A stretch of 64,000 bases of DNA from Collinsella aerofaciens (GTDB lineage Bacteria; Actinomycetota; Coriobacteriia; Coriobacteriales; Coriobacteriaceae), in assembly GCF_902364355.1 (NCBI RefSeq), contig NZ_CABJDK010000001.1, positions 244,264 to 308,263 on the forward strand, written 5' to 3'. Below the pieces are notes generated by a model. The model made no database searches. It was not told the DNA's origin and worked only from the letters and a program-made list of their open reading frames with translations. Of this stretch, positions 7,889-16,867 are shown piece after piece; the stretch's first letter is position 1; each line of letters starts with the position of its first letter. A program made the position numbers and the translations under genes.

Positions 7889-9307
7889 ATGGCCTACGAC
7901 GCCAAGAAAATCTACTACCGCTTCGACGACCACCTGAGCCGTCTGGTCTTGGATTACGAAGCAAGCCGCCAGATTTCGTCTGAGAGCGAAAACCTCTACC
8001 ACGGCCTGCCGACCGACCCTTATGACGAGGGCCTGTTTGTTGAGCACAATGTCAAGCGCGGCCTGCGCAATGCCGACGGCTCGGGCGTGGTCGCGGGCCT
8101 CACTCGCATCTCGGATGTGCACGGCTACAACAAGGTCGACGGAAAGGTCGTGCCCGATCAGGGCAAGCTCACGCTTCGCGGCTACAGCATCGAGGATCTG
8201 GTCAACAATGCCCAGGCCGAGAATCGCTACGGCTACGAGGAAGTCGCCTATCTGCTTATCACGGGTTCGCTACCCAACAAGGAAGAGCTCGACGGCTTTT
8301 GCGAGCGCTTGGGCGCCTTTAGACATCTGAGCGACGAGTACGTCAAAGAGTTCCCTATGACCACGGTGTCGTCGAGCATCATGAACGTGCTCCAGCGCGC
8401 CGTGCTGCTGCTCTACGCCTTCGATGCCGAACCAGACGTGATCACGCCCGAGCACGAAATCGACGTCGCCATTTCCATGCTCGCACGTCTCCCGCGCATC
8501 GCCGCCTTCGCACACATGGCCTCGATCGCCAAGCTTCGCGGCTCCGAGGTTCACGTGCCGCACCCCACGCCCGGTCTCTCCACCGCCGAGACCATCCTAC
8601 AGGTCCTGCGCGGCGGCATGGCATTCACCCGCGATGAGGCGATGCTGCTCGACGTTATGCTCATGCTGCATGCCGAGCACGGCGGCGGCAACAACTCCAC
8701 CTTCGCCTGCCGCGTGCTGTCCTCTTCGGCAACCGACCCGTATTCCGCTTACGCCGCGGCTATCGGCTCGCTCAAGGGCCCGCGCCACGGCGGTGCCAAT
8801 GCCAAGGTCGTGTCTATGCACGAGGACATCCGCGCGCATGTCTCCAACTGGGAGGACGAGGACGAGGTTGCAGCCTACCTGGGCAAGATTCTCGACAAGC
8901 AGGCCTTCGACGGCACGGGCCTCATCTACGGCATGGGCCACGCCGTCTACACGCTGAGCGACCCGCGTGCCGAGGTGTGCCGCCGTTACGCGCGCTCACT
9001 GGCAGCCAAGAAGGACTTGGGCGAAGAGTTCGCACTCATCGAGCGCATCGAGCGCCTGGCACCGCAGGTGATGCGCGACCACGGCATGACCAAGCCCATC
9101 TGCGCCAACATCGACCTGTACACAGGCTTTATCTACAAGATGCTCGGCGTGCCCGAAACGCTCTTTACGCCGCTATTCGCCGTCGCCCGCATGGCCGGCT
9201 GGTCGGCACACCGCATGGAAGAGCTCTTCTGCGCGCACCGTATCATCCGCCCCGCCTATCGTCCGGTGATCGAGCCGCTGGAGTACAAGCCGCTCGCCGA
9301 CCGCTAG
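7889..9307 (+). CDS. gltA: Citrate synthase (citrate/2-methylcitrate synthase family)
   Basis: About 472 residues. It condenses oxaloacetate with acetyl-CoA, or possibly propionyl-CoA. Catalytic-site segments are visible: HGGGNNST, GPRHGGANAKV and GMGHAVYTLSDPR, which supply the His residues and flank the catalytic Asp. ATG at 7889 is chosen over 7868 because GGAGAGGAG lies seven bases before it. It is somewhat longer than typical bacterial enzymes (about 370-430), owing to an N-terminal extension. It is probably one unit with the ACT protein upstream and is closed by a strong terminator. No other TCA-cycle gene is nearby, so it may serve glutamate synthesis. Citrate versus methylcitrate specificity cannot be told from sequence. 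Confidence 0.88.
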   Translation: MAYDAKKIYYRFDDHLSRLVLDYEASRQISSESENLYHGLPTDPYDEGLFVEHNVKRGLRNADGSGVVAGLTRISDVHGYNKVDGKVVPDQGKLTLRGYSIEDLVNNAQAENRYGYEEVAYLLITGSLPNKEELDGFCERLGAFRHLSDEYVKEFPMTTVSSSIMNVLQRAVLLLYAFDAEPDVITPEHEIDVAISMLARLPRIAAFAHMASIAKLRGSEVHVPHPTPGLSTAETILQVLRGGMAFTRDEAMLLDVMLMLHAEHGGGNNSTFACRVLSSSATDPYSAYAAAIGSLKGPRHGGANAKVVSMHEDIRAHVSNWEDEDEVAAYLGKILDKQAFDGTGLIYGMGHAVYTLSDPRAEVCRRYARSLAAKKDLGEEFALIERIERLAPQVMRDHGMTKPICANIDLYTGFIYKMLGVPETLFTPLFAVARMAGWSAHRMEELFCAHRIIRPAYRPVIEPLEYKPLADR

Positions 9308-9330
9308 GACGCGGACCGTTATAGAACCCG

Positions 9331-9368
9331 AGCGTGGCCAGGGACCCAAGCCCTCGGCCACGCTTTTT
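9331..9368 (+). terminator. Rho-independent terminator after citrate synthase
   Basis: Stem GCGTGGCC at 9332-9339 with GGCCACGC at 9356-9363, followed by TTTTT, 24 bases past the stop codon. Confidence 0.9.
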
Positions 9369-9393
9369 ATGCCAGTAGAAAGGGCTGCATCGA

Positions 9394-10236
9394 ATGATTG
9401 TGTTTTCCGACATGGATGGAACGCTGCTGACGAGCGATAAGCAGATGAGCGACGCCACCTGGGCGATGCTCGACGAGCTCGCGCGCCGCGGTATTGAGTT
9501 TGTGCCCTGCACGGGGCGCCCGCTGTCGGGCGTCTTTGAGCCCATCCTCGCCCACCCCGCCGTACACTACGCAGTCTGCGCCAACGGTGCCAGCGTCTGG
9601 CAGCTCGACGACGGTACGCCTACCGATGTCTCACGTGCTACGCGCATTTTGAGCCGACCGCTCGACCGCGCCATCGCCCACCGCGTCCATAGCATTGCCG
9701 CCGGCCACGATGTGACCTTCGATATCTTCGCGGACGGACAGTGTTTCCTCCCCCGCTCGCTCTACACGCGCCTGGACGAGTTCTGTGGCGGCGATCCTCA
9801 CATCGCGGCTTCGCTCAAGCGCACGCGAACGCCGATCGACATGGATATCGACAACAAAATTGACGAAGTCGAGGTGCTCGAACGCATCGCCATGTACTGG
9901 CACAACCCGGCCGATCGCGACGCCATCGCGGCAGCGCTCGACACGCTCGAAGGCATCGAGGTTACGCGTTCGTACGCCATGAATATCGAGGTCATGGGCG
10001 AGGGAGCCACCAAGGGAACGGCATTGGCGTGGCTATGTGGGCATCTGGGCGAGTCTCTCGCCGACGCCTGGGCCTTCGGCGACAACATCAACGACATTCC
10101 CATGCTGCAGGCAGCAGGCCACGGCATGGCGATGATCAACGCCGAGCCCGAGGACCGCGAGGTGGCCGACGCCATCACCGGATACGACAACGACCACGAC
10201 GGCGTCGCCCACACCATCATGGCCGCCCTCGCCTAG
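9394..10236 (+). CDS. HAD-superfamily Cof-type phosphatase
   Basis: 280 residues. HAD motif I is FSDMDGTLL at the N-terminus, motif II is CTGRP near residue 39, and motif IV is AFGDNINDIPML near residue 225. An inserted cap domain between motifs II and III places it in the Cof/YidA class IIB. It probably dephosphorylates sugar phosphates or other small phosphometabolites; the substrate is not predictable. The start is supported by AAAGGG eight bases upstream. It converges with a second Cof-type gene on the other strand with only 42 bases between them. The two proteins share the fold but are clearly diverged paralogues. Confidence 0.88.
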   Translation: MIVFSDMDGTLLTSDKQMSDATWAMLDELARRGIEFVPCTGRPLSGVFEPILAHPAVHYAVCANGASVWQLDDGTPTDVSRATRILSRPLDRAIAHRVHSIAAGHDVTFDIFADGQCFLPRSLYTRLDEFCGGDPHIAASLKRTRTPIDMDIDNKIDEVEVLERIAMYWHNPADRDAIAAALDTLEGIEVTRSYAMNIEVMGEGATKGTALAWLCGHLGESLADAWAFGDNINDIPMLQAAGHGMAMINAEPEDREVADAITGYDNDHDGVAHTIMAALA

Positions 10237-10278
10237 CAGCAGCAACCCGGCAGAAAAGGAACGTCCCTAACTGCTGGA

Positions 10279-11073
10279 TTAAGCAAGGCTCTCCAGAACA
10301 CGGCGGAGTTCTTGCTGGACGGCGTGGTCGCGGTTACAACCCACCACGCGATCGGCCACCGCCTTAAGCGCGGGGCGCGCGTTTTCCATCGCGCAGCCCG
10401 TGCCGACAAAGCGAATGATCTCGTAGTCGTTCATCGAGTCGCCAAACGCCATGACCTCGTCGCGACCAATGCCGTAATGCTCCGCGAGCTGCGCGATACC
10501 CGAGGCCTTCGACACACCGGGCTGCATGGCATCGATCCACGCGTTGCCCGAAGGCGCAAAAGTAAAGAGCTGACCAAGTTCGCGCTGTAGCACGTACGCA
10601 CTGTCCATAACCGCACTGTCGTCGCAAAAGATACTCGCTTTGATGATATTTACGCCGGGATCGGGCAGCTCCCAAATACGCTCGGCATTGGGAAGGTCCT
10701 TATCGACCTCACGCACGAACTTGCACTCGTCATCGAGCAGGAAGGACTTGGTTCGGTCAAAGAGCGCAAGATGCAGATTGGGAAACGTCCTGACGGCTTG
10801 GGCGAGCCTTCGAATCGCCAGGTGGGAATACACCTCACGGTCTACCATCTTACCGTCGGCGTAGACTTGGGCGCCGTTAGCGGCGACAAAGTCCATCTTG
10901 TCGCGAACGGGCGCAAAGAACTCGCACAGGCGATCGTAGCGACGACCTGACGATGCGGCGAAATGCACGCCATGCTCGTGTAGCGCCAGAATCAGTTCGT
11001 AGGTCTCGGGAGGCACCTGGCCGTTTTCGTCAAGCAGTGTGCCGTCCATATCGGATGCAATCAGTTTAAACAT
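10279..11073 (-). CDS. HAD-superfamily Cof-type phosphatase
   Basis: 264 residues with HAD motifs SDMDGTLLDENG at the N-terminus, ASSGRRYD near 40, and FGDSMNDYEII near 210, plus the cap domain of class IIB. Substrate unknown. The gene begins right after a long imperfect hairpin in its leader (11079-11140) whose 3' arm contains the ribosome binding site AAGGGAG. Translation may therefore be controlled by folding of the leader. It converges with the other Cof-type gene. The adenine deaminase gene lies upstream on the same strand with a 171-base gap. Confidence 0.88.
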   Translation of the reverse strand: MFKLIASDMDGTLLDENGQVPPETYELILALHEHGVHFAASSGRRYDRLCEFFAPVRDKMDFVAANGAQVYADGKMVDREVYSHLAIRRLAQAVRTFPNLHLALFDRTKSFLLDDECKFVREVDKDLPNAERIWELPDPGVNIIKASIFCDDSAVMDSAYVLQRELGQLFTFAPSGNAWIDAMQPGVSKASGIAQLAEHYGIGRDEVMAFGDSMNDYEIIRFVGTGCAMENARPALKAVADRVVGCNRDHAVQQELRRVLESLA

Positions 11074-11078
11074 AGAAA

Positions 11079-11140
11079 AGCTCCCTTCGGGCTTGTTGGA
11101 ATCGAACGTGTATCCGATTCCAACGTACCCAAAGGGAGCT
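11079..11140 (-). promoter_or_regulatory. Leader hairpin sequestering a ribosome binding site
   Basis: Outer arms AGCTCCCTT (11079-11087) and AAGGGAGCT (11132-11140) and inner arms GTTGGAATCG (11095-11104) and CGATTCCAAC (11115-11124) are perfectly complementary. On the minus strand the 3' arm carries AAGGGAG, the ribosome site of the HAD gene that starts at 11073. The arm is followed by TTTTCT, so it could also act as a terminator for the upstream adenine deaminase gene. Confidence 0.65.
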
Positions 11141-11244
11141 CAAATAAGACTCCGCGGGCGTAAACGTTACATAGACCTGGCAAATAGCTCACGCGTGCCA
11201 GAGAGCCCACGACCGCGGCGGCAGGCGACACGCCACCCCGATGA

Positions 11245-13065
11245 CTAGTCGGCGTAGGTGAAGGTTGTAACGTCGAACATGCCCTCGGGGCGGATGCGGA
11301 GCGTCGGGATAACCGGCAGGGGCAGGAAGATGATGCCCATGATGGGGTCGAGCGGCGGCTCAATACCCATGGCGCGTGCCTTGACCATAAAGTCGTCGTG
11401 CTGCGCGGCAACGTCCTCGGCCGTGCCTTCGCTCATAAGGCCACCGAGCGCCAGCGGAATGCGCGCCACGACCTCGCCGTTACGCACCAGCACGTGGCCG
11501 CCCTGGCCCACGGCCTCAACGGCAGCCATCATATCGGCCGCGTTGTCGCCCACCACGCACACGTTGTGCGAGTCGTGGCCGATCGTCGAGGCGATGGCAC
11601 CGCCCGTAATGGTAAAGCCACGCACCCAGCCGCGACCAATGTGCTTGCCAACAAGACCCAGGCCCGCAGGGCCATCACCGTCGGCCCCCTCGGCCTGCAG
11701 TGACAAGCCGCGGCCGTGGCGCTCGATCAGCATAATGCGGCGCAGGCCCTCGGCATTCTCGGGACGAGCCATGCCCGTGATGGCCTTGCCCGGCACCACG
11801 TCGATCACGGCCTCGCCCGGCTTAAAGGCATAGTCGAACACGTCAAGCGATAGCTTCGGCAGCTTAACGGAAGCACGCAGCTCATCGGCAAGGGCCGCAA
11901 CCTCGGCCATCTCGGGTGCGATCTCGCCCACAAAGGTGCCGTCCTGCGCCACCAGAGCACCGGCGGCATATACGCGATGCGGAGCCGTGGCAAACGTCAG
12001 GTCGTTGAGTACCAGCAGGTCGGCACGCTTGCCCGGGGCGATGGCGCCACGCAGCTCGTGCGGGTCGCGGCAACCGTGGTCCAGGCCAAACGCCTCGGCC
12101 GTGGAGAGGGACGCCATAGAGATGGCAACCACGGGGTCGATACCGGCCTCGATAGCCACGCGACAGGCATTGTCGATCATGCCGGTCGCAAGCGCATCGG
12201 AAGGGGCGCGGTCGTCAGTCGCAAAGCAACAGCGGCGGGCGCGCGCGGGATTCTCCAGCAGCATCGGCGACAGGTTGGCCAGGTCATGGCTGCAGGTGCC
12301 CTCGCGCAGCATCACGTACATGCCACGAGACAGCTTGTCGAGCGCCTCCTCGGGAATCGTCGACTCATGGTCGGCGATAATGCCCGCCGCGGCATAGGCA
12401 TTGAGGTCCTTGCCGGCAACGAGCGGCGCATGGCCGTCGACCTGCTTGGACGGCGTCTGGTTGGCAGCATCGATGCGAGCACAGGTCTCAGGATCGGCCA
12501 TAAAGACACCCGGCAGGTTCATCATCTCGCCCAGGCCAAAAACGTCGCCCGGATGCTCGGCAAAAAACGCCTGCATGTCAGCGGCGGTAATCACAGCGCC
12601 CGCTTGCTCATCGGGCAGCGCGGGCACGCACGAAGGCATCATGTACTTGATGGAGATGGGTGTACGGCGGCCGTCCTCGATCATAAAGCGCAGACCGTCC
12701 AGGCCCGCCACGTTGGCAATCTCGTGGCTGTCGGCAATGGCGGTGGTGGTACCGCGCGTCGCCGCCATGCGCGCATACTCGGCGGGGCGGATGTTCGAGG
12801 ACTCAATGTGCAGATGTCCGTCGATAAAACCGGGGGCGAGATAGCGACCCTGGCAGTCGATAACCTCGGCAGCCTCATAGGTACCGGCGGCATCGTCGCG
12901 CCCGTTGTAGAGCACGCCGACGATTACGCCGTCCTTGACGGCAACGCTACCGGGCGCCACGCGCTGACCGTACACGTCGACAATCTGCGCATTGGCAAAC
13001 AGCGTGTCGACGGGCACGCGGCCCTCGGCAGCGTCGATCACAGACCTCATGACCTCAACGGACAT
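11245..13065 (-). CDS. ade: Adenine deaminase
   Basis: 606 residues, the usual length for the Ade amidohydrolase family, which hydrolyses adenine to hypoxanthine and ammonia. Metal-binding features are visible: DGHLHIESS near 82, HAPLVAGKDLNAY with IIADHES near 215-235, and the Asp in CFATDDRAPSD near 285. The C-terminal domain carries GHDSHNVCVVGDN near 495. AAAGGAG precedes the start. It feeds hypoxanthine into purine salvage or into the purine-degradation cluster encoded 20-45 kb away in this window. No riboswitch is recognised in its leader. Confidence 0.93.
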   Translation of the reverse strand: MSVEVMRSVIDAAEGRVPVDTLFANAQIVDVYGQRVAPGSVAVKDGVIVGVLYNGRDDAAGTYEAAEVIDCQGRYLAPGFIDGHLHIESSNIRPAEYARMAATRGTTTAIADSHEIANVAGLDGLRFMIEDGRRTPISIKYMMPSCVPALPDEQAGAVITAADMQAFFAEHPGDVFGLGEMMNLPGVFMADPETCARIDAANQTPSKQVDGHAPLVAGKDLNAYAAAGIIADHESTIPEEALDKLSRGMYVMLREGTCSHDLANLSPMLLENPARARRCCFATDDRAPSDALATGMIDNACRVAIEAGIDPVVAISMASLSTAEAFGLDHGCRDPHELRGAIAPGKRADLLVLNDLTFATAPHRVYAAGALVAQDGTFVGEIAPEMAEVAALADELRASVKLPKLSLDVFDYAFKPGEAVIDVVPGKAITGMARPENAEGLRRIMLIERHGRGLSLQAEGADGDGPAGLGLVGKHIGRGWVRGFTITGGAIASTIGHDSHNVCVVGDNAADMMAAVEAVGQGGHVLVRNGEVVARIPLALGGLMSEGTAEDVAAQHDDFMVKARAMGIEPPLDPIMGIIFLPLPVIPTLRIRPEGMFDVTTFTYAD

Positions 13066-13280
13066 ACATACTCCTTTAACCGTAGAAATAACTGCGGGGC
13101 GGACGGGCCTTCACCGCAGCAAGCCAATAGCCATTGTATGCCCAAACGATGGGTCGGGAATACACCCCCCTCCGCTTAACGGCACACGCCACCCCGCGCA
13201 ATGAGAAGGAGTGTCCCCCTACGACTACTCATTTATGTCTGTCCCCAATGAGTACCCCGATGTTCTGGCAACGACAGCGA

Positions 13281-13379
13281 AAACCCGCCAGAGCGAGCAA
13301 GGTGCCTTGAAACGAGGCGGCATTGATCTTCTGGTCATGCCGCCGAAGTTGAAAGACAGATTGCCGCTCTGGCGGGTTT
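13281..13379. repeat. 99-base nested palindromic element
   Basis: Outer arms of 15 bases, AAACCCGCCAGAGCG (13281-13295) and its exact inverse (13365-13379), enclose an inner perfect eight-base stem GGCGGCAT/ATGCCGCC (13316-13323 with 13337-13344). It lies in the 354-base gap between tyrS and ade. On the minus strand the last arm is followed by a short T run. It could be a terminator, a small structured RNA or a miniature mobile element. The rest of the gap (13066-13280) shows no gene. Confidence 0.65.
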
Positions 13380-13392
13380 GCAGCGTCAACCG

Positions 13393-13420
13393 GTTACGCG
13401 GTTTGGTAAAACCGCGTAAC
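13393..13420. terminator. Perfect hairpin overlapping the tyrS stop codon
   Basis: Twelve-base perfect stem (13393-13404 with 13409-13420) and a four-base loop begin at the last base of the tyrS stop. No T run follows, so termination is probable only together with the palindrome at 13281-13379. Confidence 0.5.
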
Positions 13421-14631
13421 TAAACCAGCTTGAAGCCCTTGCGCTTGCCCACGGAGAGGGTGTCGCCCAGTTTGAGGGCGCTCGGATCGATGTTGTAGCT
13501 CTTGGGAGCCACAGCCTTGCCGTTGACCTTGACGCCGCCGCCGTCGATGTCGCGGCGGGCCTGACCGGCGCTGGCCGAAAGGCCCAGGTCCTTGAGCAGG
13601 CCGGCGAGGTAAATCTGGCCCTCGTCGTTGACGGTCAGTTCAACGTGCTTCTCGGGGAAGTCGGCAAGCTGGCCCTCCTTGAACACACGGTCGAACTCGG
13701 CCTGTGCCTCGTCGCCGGCGCCGGCGCCGTGGTAGGTGTCGCACAGGTCGCGGCCCAGCGCGCGCTTGAGCTCGTAGGGGTCGGCAGAACCATCGGCCAA
13801 GGCGGCGTCGATCTTGTCGACCTCGGCCGGGGCGAGCGAACTGGCCAGACGATAGTACTTGCCGATCATCTCGTCGGGGATGGACATGGTCTTGCCGAAC
13901 ATATCCTTGGGAGCATCGGTCAGGCCGATGTAGTTACCGTAGGACTTGGACATCTTACGGACGCCGTCGGTGCCCTCGAGCAGCGGCATGGTGAGCGCGA
14001 TCTGCGGTTCCATGCCCATCTTCTCCATGAGCTCGCGGCCGGCGAGCAGGTTAAAGAGCTGGTCGGTGCCGCCCATCTCGACGTCGGCCTTGATCTGCAC
14101 GGAGTCGAAGGCCTGCATCACAGGGTACAGGAACTCGTGCAGGGCAATCGGCGTCTGGGACTGGTAGCGCTTGGTAAAGTCGTCGCGCTCGAGGATGCGG
14201 GCGACGGTGAACTTGGAGCACACCTGCAGCAGGCCGGCCAGGTCCATCGAAAGGATCCAGTCGCCGTTGTGCACGATGGTGGTCTTCTCGGGGTCCAGGA
14301 TCTTCATGGCCTGGCTCACGTAGGTCTCGGCGTTGGCCTCGATCTGCTCCTGCGAAAGCTGCGGGCGGGTGGAGTTCTTGCCCGAGGGGTCGCCGATCAG
14401 CGCAGTGCCGTTGCCGATGATAAGGGTGACGTTGTGGCCCAGGTCCTGGAACTGACGCATCTTGCGCAGGGGCACGGCATGGCCCAGGTGCAGGTCGGGG
14501 CTGGTGGGATCGACGCCGAGCTTGATGTTGAGGGGCTCGCCCTTCTCAAGCTTCTTGCGAAGGTCGGCCTCGGGGACGATCTGCGCTGCACCCGAGGTGA
14601 TGATACGCATTTGCTCGTCAACAGACAGCAT
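13420..14631 (-). CDS. tyrS: Tyrosyl-tRNA synthetase
   Basis: 403 residues, class I aminoacyl-tRNA synthetase. The HIGH motif is HLGH near residue 48 and the KMSKS motif is RKMSKSYGN near 225. A C-terminal S4-type RNA-binding domain (about 340-403) ends the protein. Length and order fit the TyrZ-type subgroup. The start is preceded by AAGGAGG. The short leader carries a small hairpin with AGCACC/GGTGCT arms (14650-14680 region) but no recognisable T-box. It is transcribed in the same direction as the U32 gene whose stop lies 98 bases upstream. Confidence 0.95.
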   Translation of the reverse strand: MLSVDEQMRIITSGAAQIVPEADLRKKLEKGEPLNIKLGVDPTSPDLHLGHAVPLRKMRQFQDLGHNVTLIIGNGTALIGDPSGKNSTRPQLSQEQIEANAETYVSQAMKILDPEKTTIVHNGDWILSMDLAGLLQVCSKFTVARILERDDFTKRYQSQTPIALHEFLYPVMQAFDSVQIKADVEMGGTDQLFNLLAGRELMEKMGMEPQIALTMPLLEGTDGVRKMSKSYGNYIGLTDAPKDMFGKTMSIPDEMIGKYYRLASSLAPAEVDKIDAALADGSADPYELKRALGRDLCDTYHGAGAGDEAQAEFDRVFKEGQLADFPEKHVELTVNDEGQIYLAGLLKDLGLSASAGQARRDIDGGGVKVNGKAVAPKSYNIDPSALKLGDTLSVGKRKGFKLV

Positions 14632-14728
14632 TGGGTATCCTCCTTTTGCTATAGCACCCTCACCGGATACGGCGGTGCTGGAAGTTCATAAACCCACTAA
14701 TAATAACCAAAACAGCGCGACGCGGCAC

Positions 14729-16705
14729 CTACGACAGGAAAATCCTCGTCCTGCCGCACGCGTCGATAACGACCGGCAAACGCGTGCCGTCACGTTCGAC
14801 CAAAAAGCGCGCCTGCTGACGGCGCGAGCAGTCACGGCAACGGACCTGCCCCGTTGCATCCGTGGCGCAGGCGCCCTCGGCAGTCAGCAAGCAGTGCTCG
14901 CACACCATGAGCTCGGGACGGTCGGCATCGACAGGCCCCAAGACACCGGGGCAAGCGGCAAGTTCGGCAACACGCTCCGCATCATTGCCGAGCAACTCGG
15001 CCGACAAGCACACCCGCCCCGCACCGAGTCCGCGCAGCCAGGTAAGCGTGGCCCGATTGGCACAGAACACCGGCGCCGCCACGTCAAACGTTGTGCCCAG
15101 CTCGCGGGCCATCGCCACTTGTCCCAGATTGCGGCAGACGACGCGCCCGGCACGCTGCATAAGCGCCCGAGTCCGCTCGGCGTCGCCCGCGCGGCACACT
15201 TCGTCGAGCACCACCGTTGTATCGGACAGATCTCGCTCATCGCGCGGACCCACATCCATCAGCTCCCAGGCAAAGACCATACGAGCAAAATCCTCGCGCT
15301 TTGCCGGCCCCGCCGACCCCGCCAACTCCGTCGACGCACCGCCATCCACCGCAGCGCCCTCAAAGGGCAGCACCTCAACGGCACGCGCAACGGGCGCAAT
15401 CGCATCCGCCTCGGCCCGCATGCGCTCCAACACCGCCGCCGTCTGATCCAACACGCCGGCGCTGCGAATCAGATAGACCTCGCAGCCCGCGTCCACCTTA
15501 CGTTTGCAATGCACGACGATGCGCTCCCCCGCAGCGGCATCCACGGGGCAAGGCACCTGTGGCCAGCGCTTGGGCACATCGGGACGCGCGTCGGCACCCG
15601 GGTAAAATCGGATTTCGAGCGTATCGCCCGCCGCCACGGCGGCATCAAGCTCAACCGTCACCTCTTCGTGACCCACCGCCACCAAGTGGCCCACGCGCAC
15701 GCCCTGGTTGATCGCGCGCTCAAAGCTCATGAGCTCGGCACCCGAACGACCCCGCAGGTAAGCATCGGTAAACCCACGGTTAAACGACCTTCCCAGCTCG
15801 CGTTCAAGCTCTTCCACGGCACCGGAGTCCCACGCGCCGTCGCACAGCATATCGAGTGCCCGACGCCATACCCTCACCACGTTGAATACGTAATCGGGAT
15901 TCTTCATGCGTCCCTCGATCTTGAGCGATGCCACGCCGGCGGCAACAAGCTCGGGCAGGTGCGCGATACCCAGATAGTCACGCGGACAAAGCAGGCGGTC
16001 TCCCTCGACGGCAACAACACTCTGCCCCGCCTCGTCCACTAGGTCGTACGCCAGACGGCACGGCTGCGTGCAGTCGCCGCGCATCGCCGAGCGCCCACGC
16101 CGCAAGGCCGAGAACTCGCACGCCCCCGAATAGCCGATGCAAATCGCACCGTGGCAGAATACCTCGATGGGCACGCCCGTGGCACAGAGCGCCGCAATCT
16201 CGTCGACCGTCAGCTCGCGTGCCGTCGTCACGCGCTCGACCCCCAGCTCATCGGCGGCAAGCCGCACGGCACCCTCGCTATGAGCGCCCGCTTGCGTGGA
16301 CAGGTGAATCTCGACCCCGGGAATCGCCGCGCGCAGCGCGCAGACCAACCCGGCATCGGCGACAATCAGAGCATCGGCGCCCAGCTCCAGTGCATGAGCT
16401 CCCAACGCCACCGCGTCGGACAACTCATCGTCAAACACGAACACGTTGAGCGTTACGTACACACGCACGCCATGGGCATGCGCCACGGCGCAGCCGCGCG
16501 CAAACTCGTTATCCGTAAAGCCATGGGCGCTCACACGGGCGTTAAAGCCGCCCAACCCCGCATAGATGGCATCGGCACCCGCGGCGATGGCCGCAAGCAT
16601 CTGGTCGAGTCCGCCCGCCGGCGCCAGCAGCTCGGGCAGCGCCGCACCGGCAGCATCCAATCCAGTCTCGTATTGTCCGCTCGGCCCCATCGTCCGAATC
16701 GCCAT
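14729..16705 (-). CDS. U32 family protein (peptidase U32 / RlhA-like)
   Basis: About 658 residues. It has the U32 N-terminal pattern PELLAPAGGLDQMLAAIAAGADAIYAG and the signature EVFCHGAICIGYSGACEFS followed by RGDCTQPCRLAYDL. A second part and a C-terminal cysteine group (CEHCLL, CRDCSRRQ) follow. U32 proteins once called peptidases include RNA-hydroxylation enzymes (RlhA, TrhP) and UbiU/V, some of which hold a 4Fe-4S cluster through conserved Cys. A role in RNA modification is more likely than proteolysis. ATG at 16705 is chosen over 16732 because AAGGAG lies eight bases before it. It is a diverged paralogue of the 831-residue gene at 58921. Confidence 0.85.
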   Translation of the reverse strand: MAIRTMGPSGQYETGLDAAGAALPELLAPAGGLDQMLAAIAAGADAIYAGLGGFNARVSAHGFTDNEFARGCAVAHAHGVRVYVTLNVFVFDDELSDAVALGAHALELGADALIVADAGLVCALRAAIPGVEIHLSTQAGAHSEGAVRLAADELGVERVTTARELTVDEIAALCATGVPIEVFCHGAICIGYSGACEFSALRRGRSAMRGDCTQPCRLAYDLVDEAGQSVVAVEGDRLLCPRDYLGIAHLPELVAAGVASLKIEGRMKNPDYVFNVVRVWRRALDMLCDGAWDSGAVEELERELGRSFNRGFTDAYLRGRSGAELMSFERAINQGVRVGHLVAVGHEEVTVELDAAVAAGDTLEIRFYPGADARPDVPKRWPQVPCPVDAAAGERIVVHCKRKVDAGCEVYLIRSAGVLDQTAAVLERMRAEADAIAPVARAVEVLPFEGAAVDGGASTELAGSAGPAKREDFARMVFAWELMDVGPRDERDLSDTTVVLDEVCRAGDAERTRALMQRAGRVVCRNLGQVAMARELGTTFDVAAPVFCANRATLTWLRGLGAGRVCLSAELLGNDAERVAELAACPGVLGPVDADRPELMVCEHCLLTAEGACATDATGQVRCRDCSRRQQARFLVERDGTRLPVVIDACGRTRIFLS

Positions 16706-16867
16706 CGACAAACTCCTTACCAAGGTATGCATTCACTCTGAAAAATGCCGTCTTCCAGCATACACGAGGCCTCGCGCGCCCCGTTTGGTTTATCGTGTAA
16801 TAACTTATGTCCATCCTGCCCCGACGGCACATCCACCGTCCGGCACGACATACCTGGAGGTCAATAT

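Noticed and set aside
11095..11124. tRNA gene, because GTTCGATTCC resembles a T-arm
   Set aside because: The word is part of a simple long hairpin. No acceptor, D or anticodon arm can be drawn around it.
13066..13280. Purine riboswitch upstream of adenine deaminase
   Set aside because: The conserved three-way-junction core of the purine riboswitch is not found in the leader.
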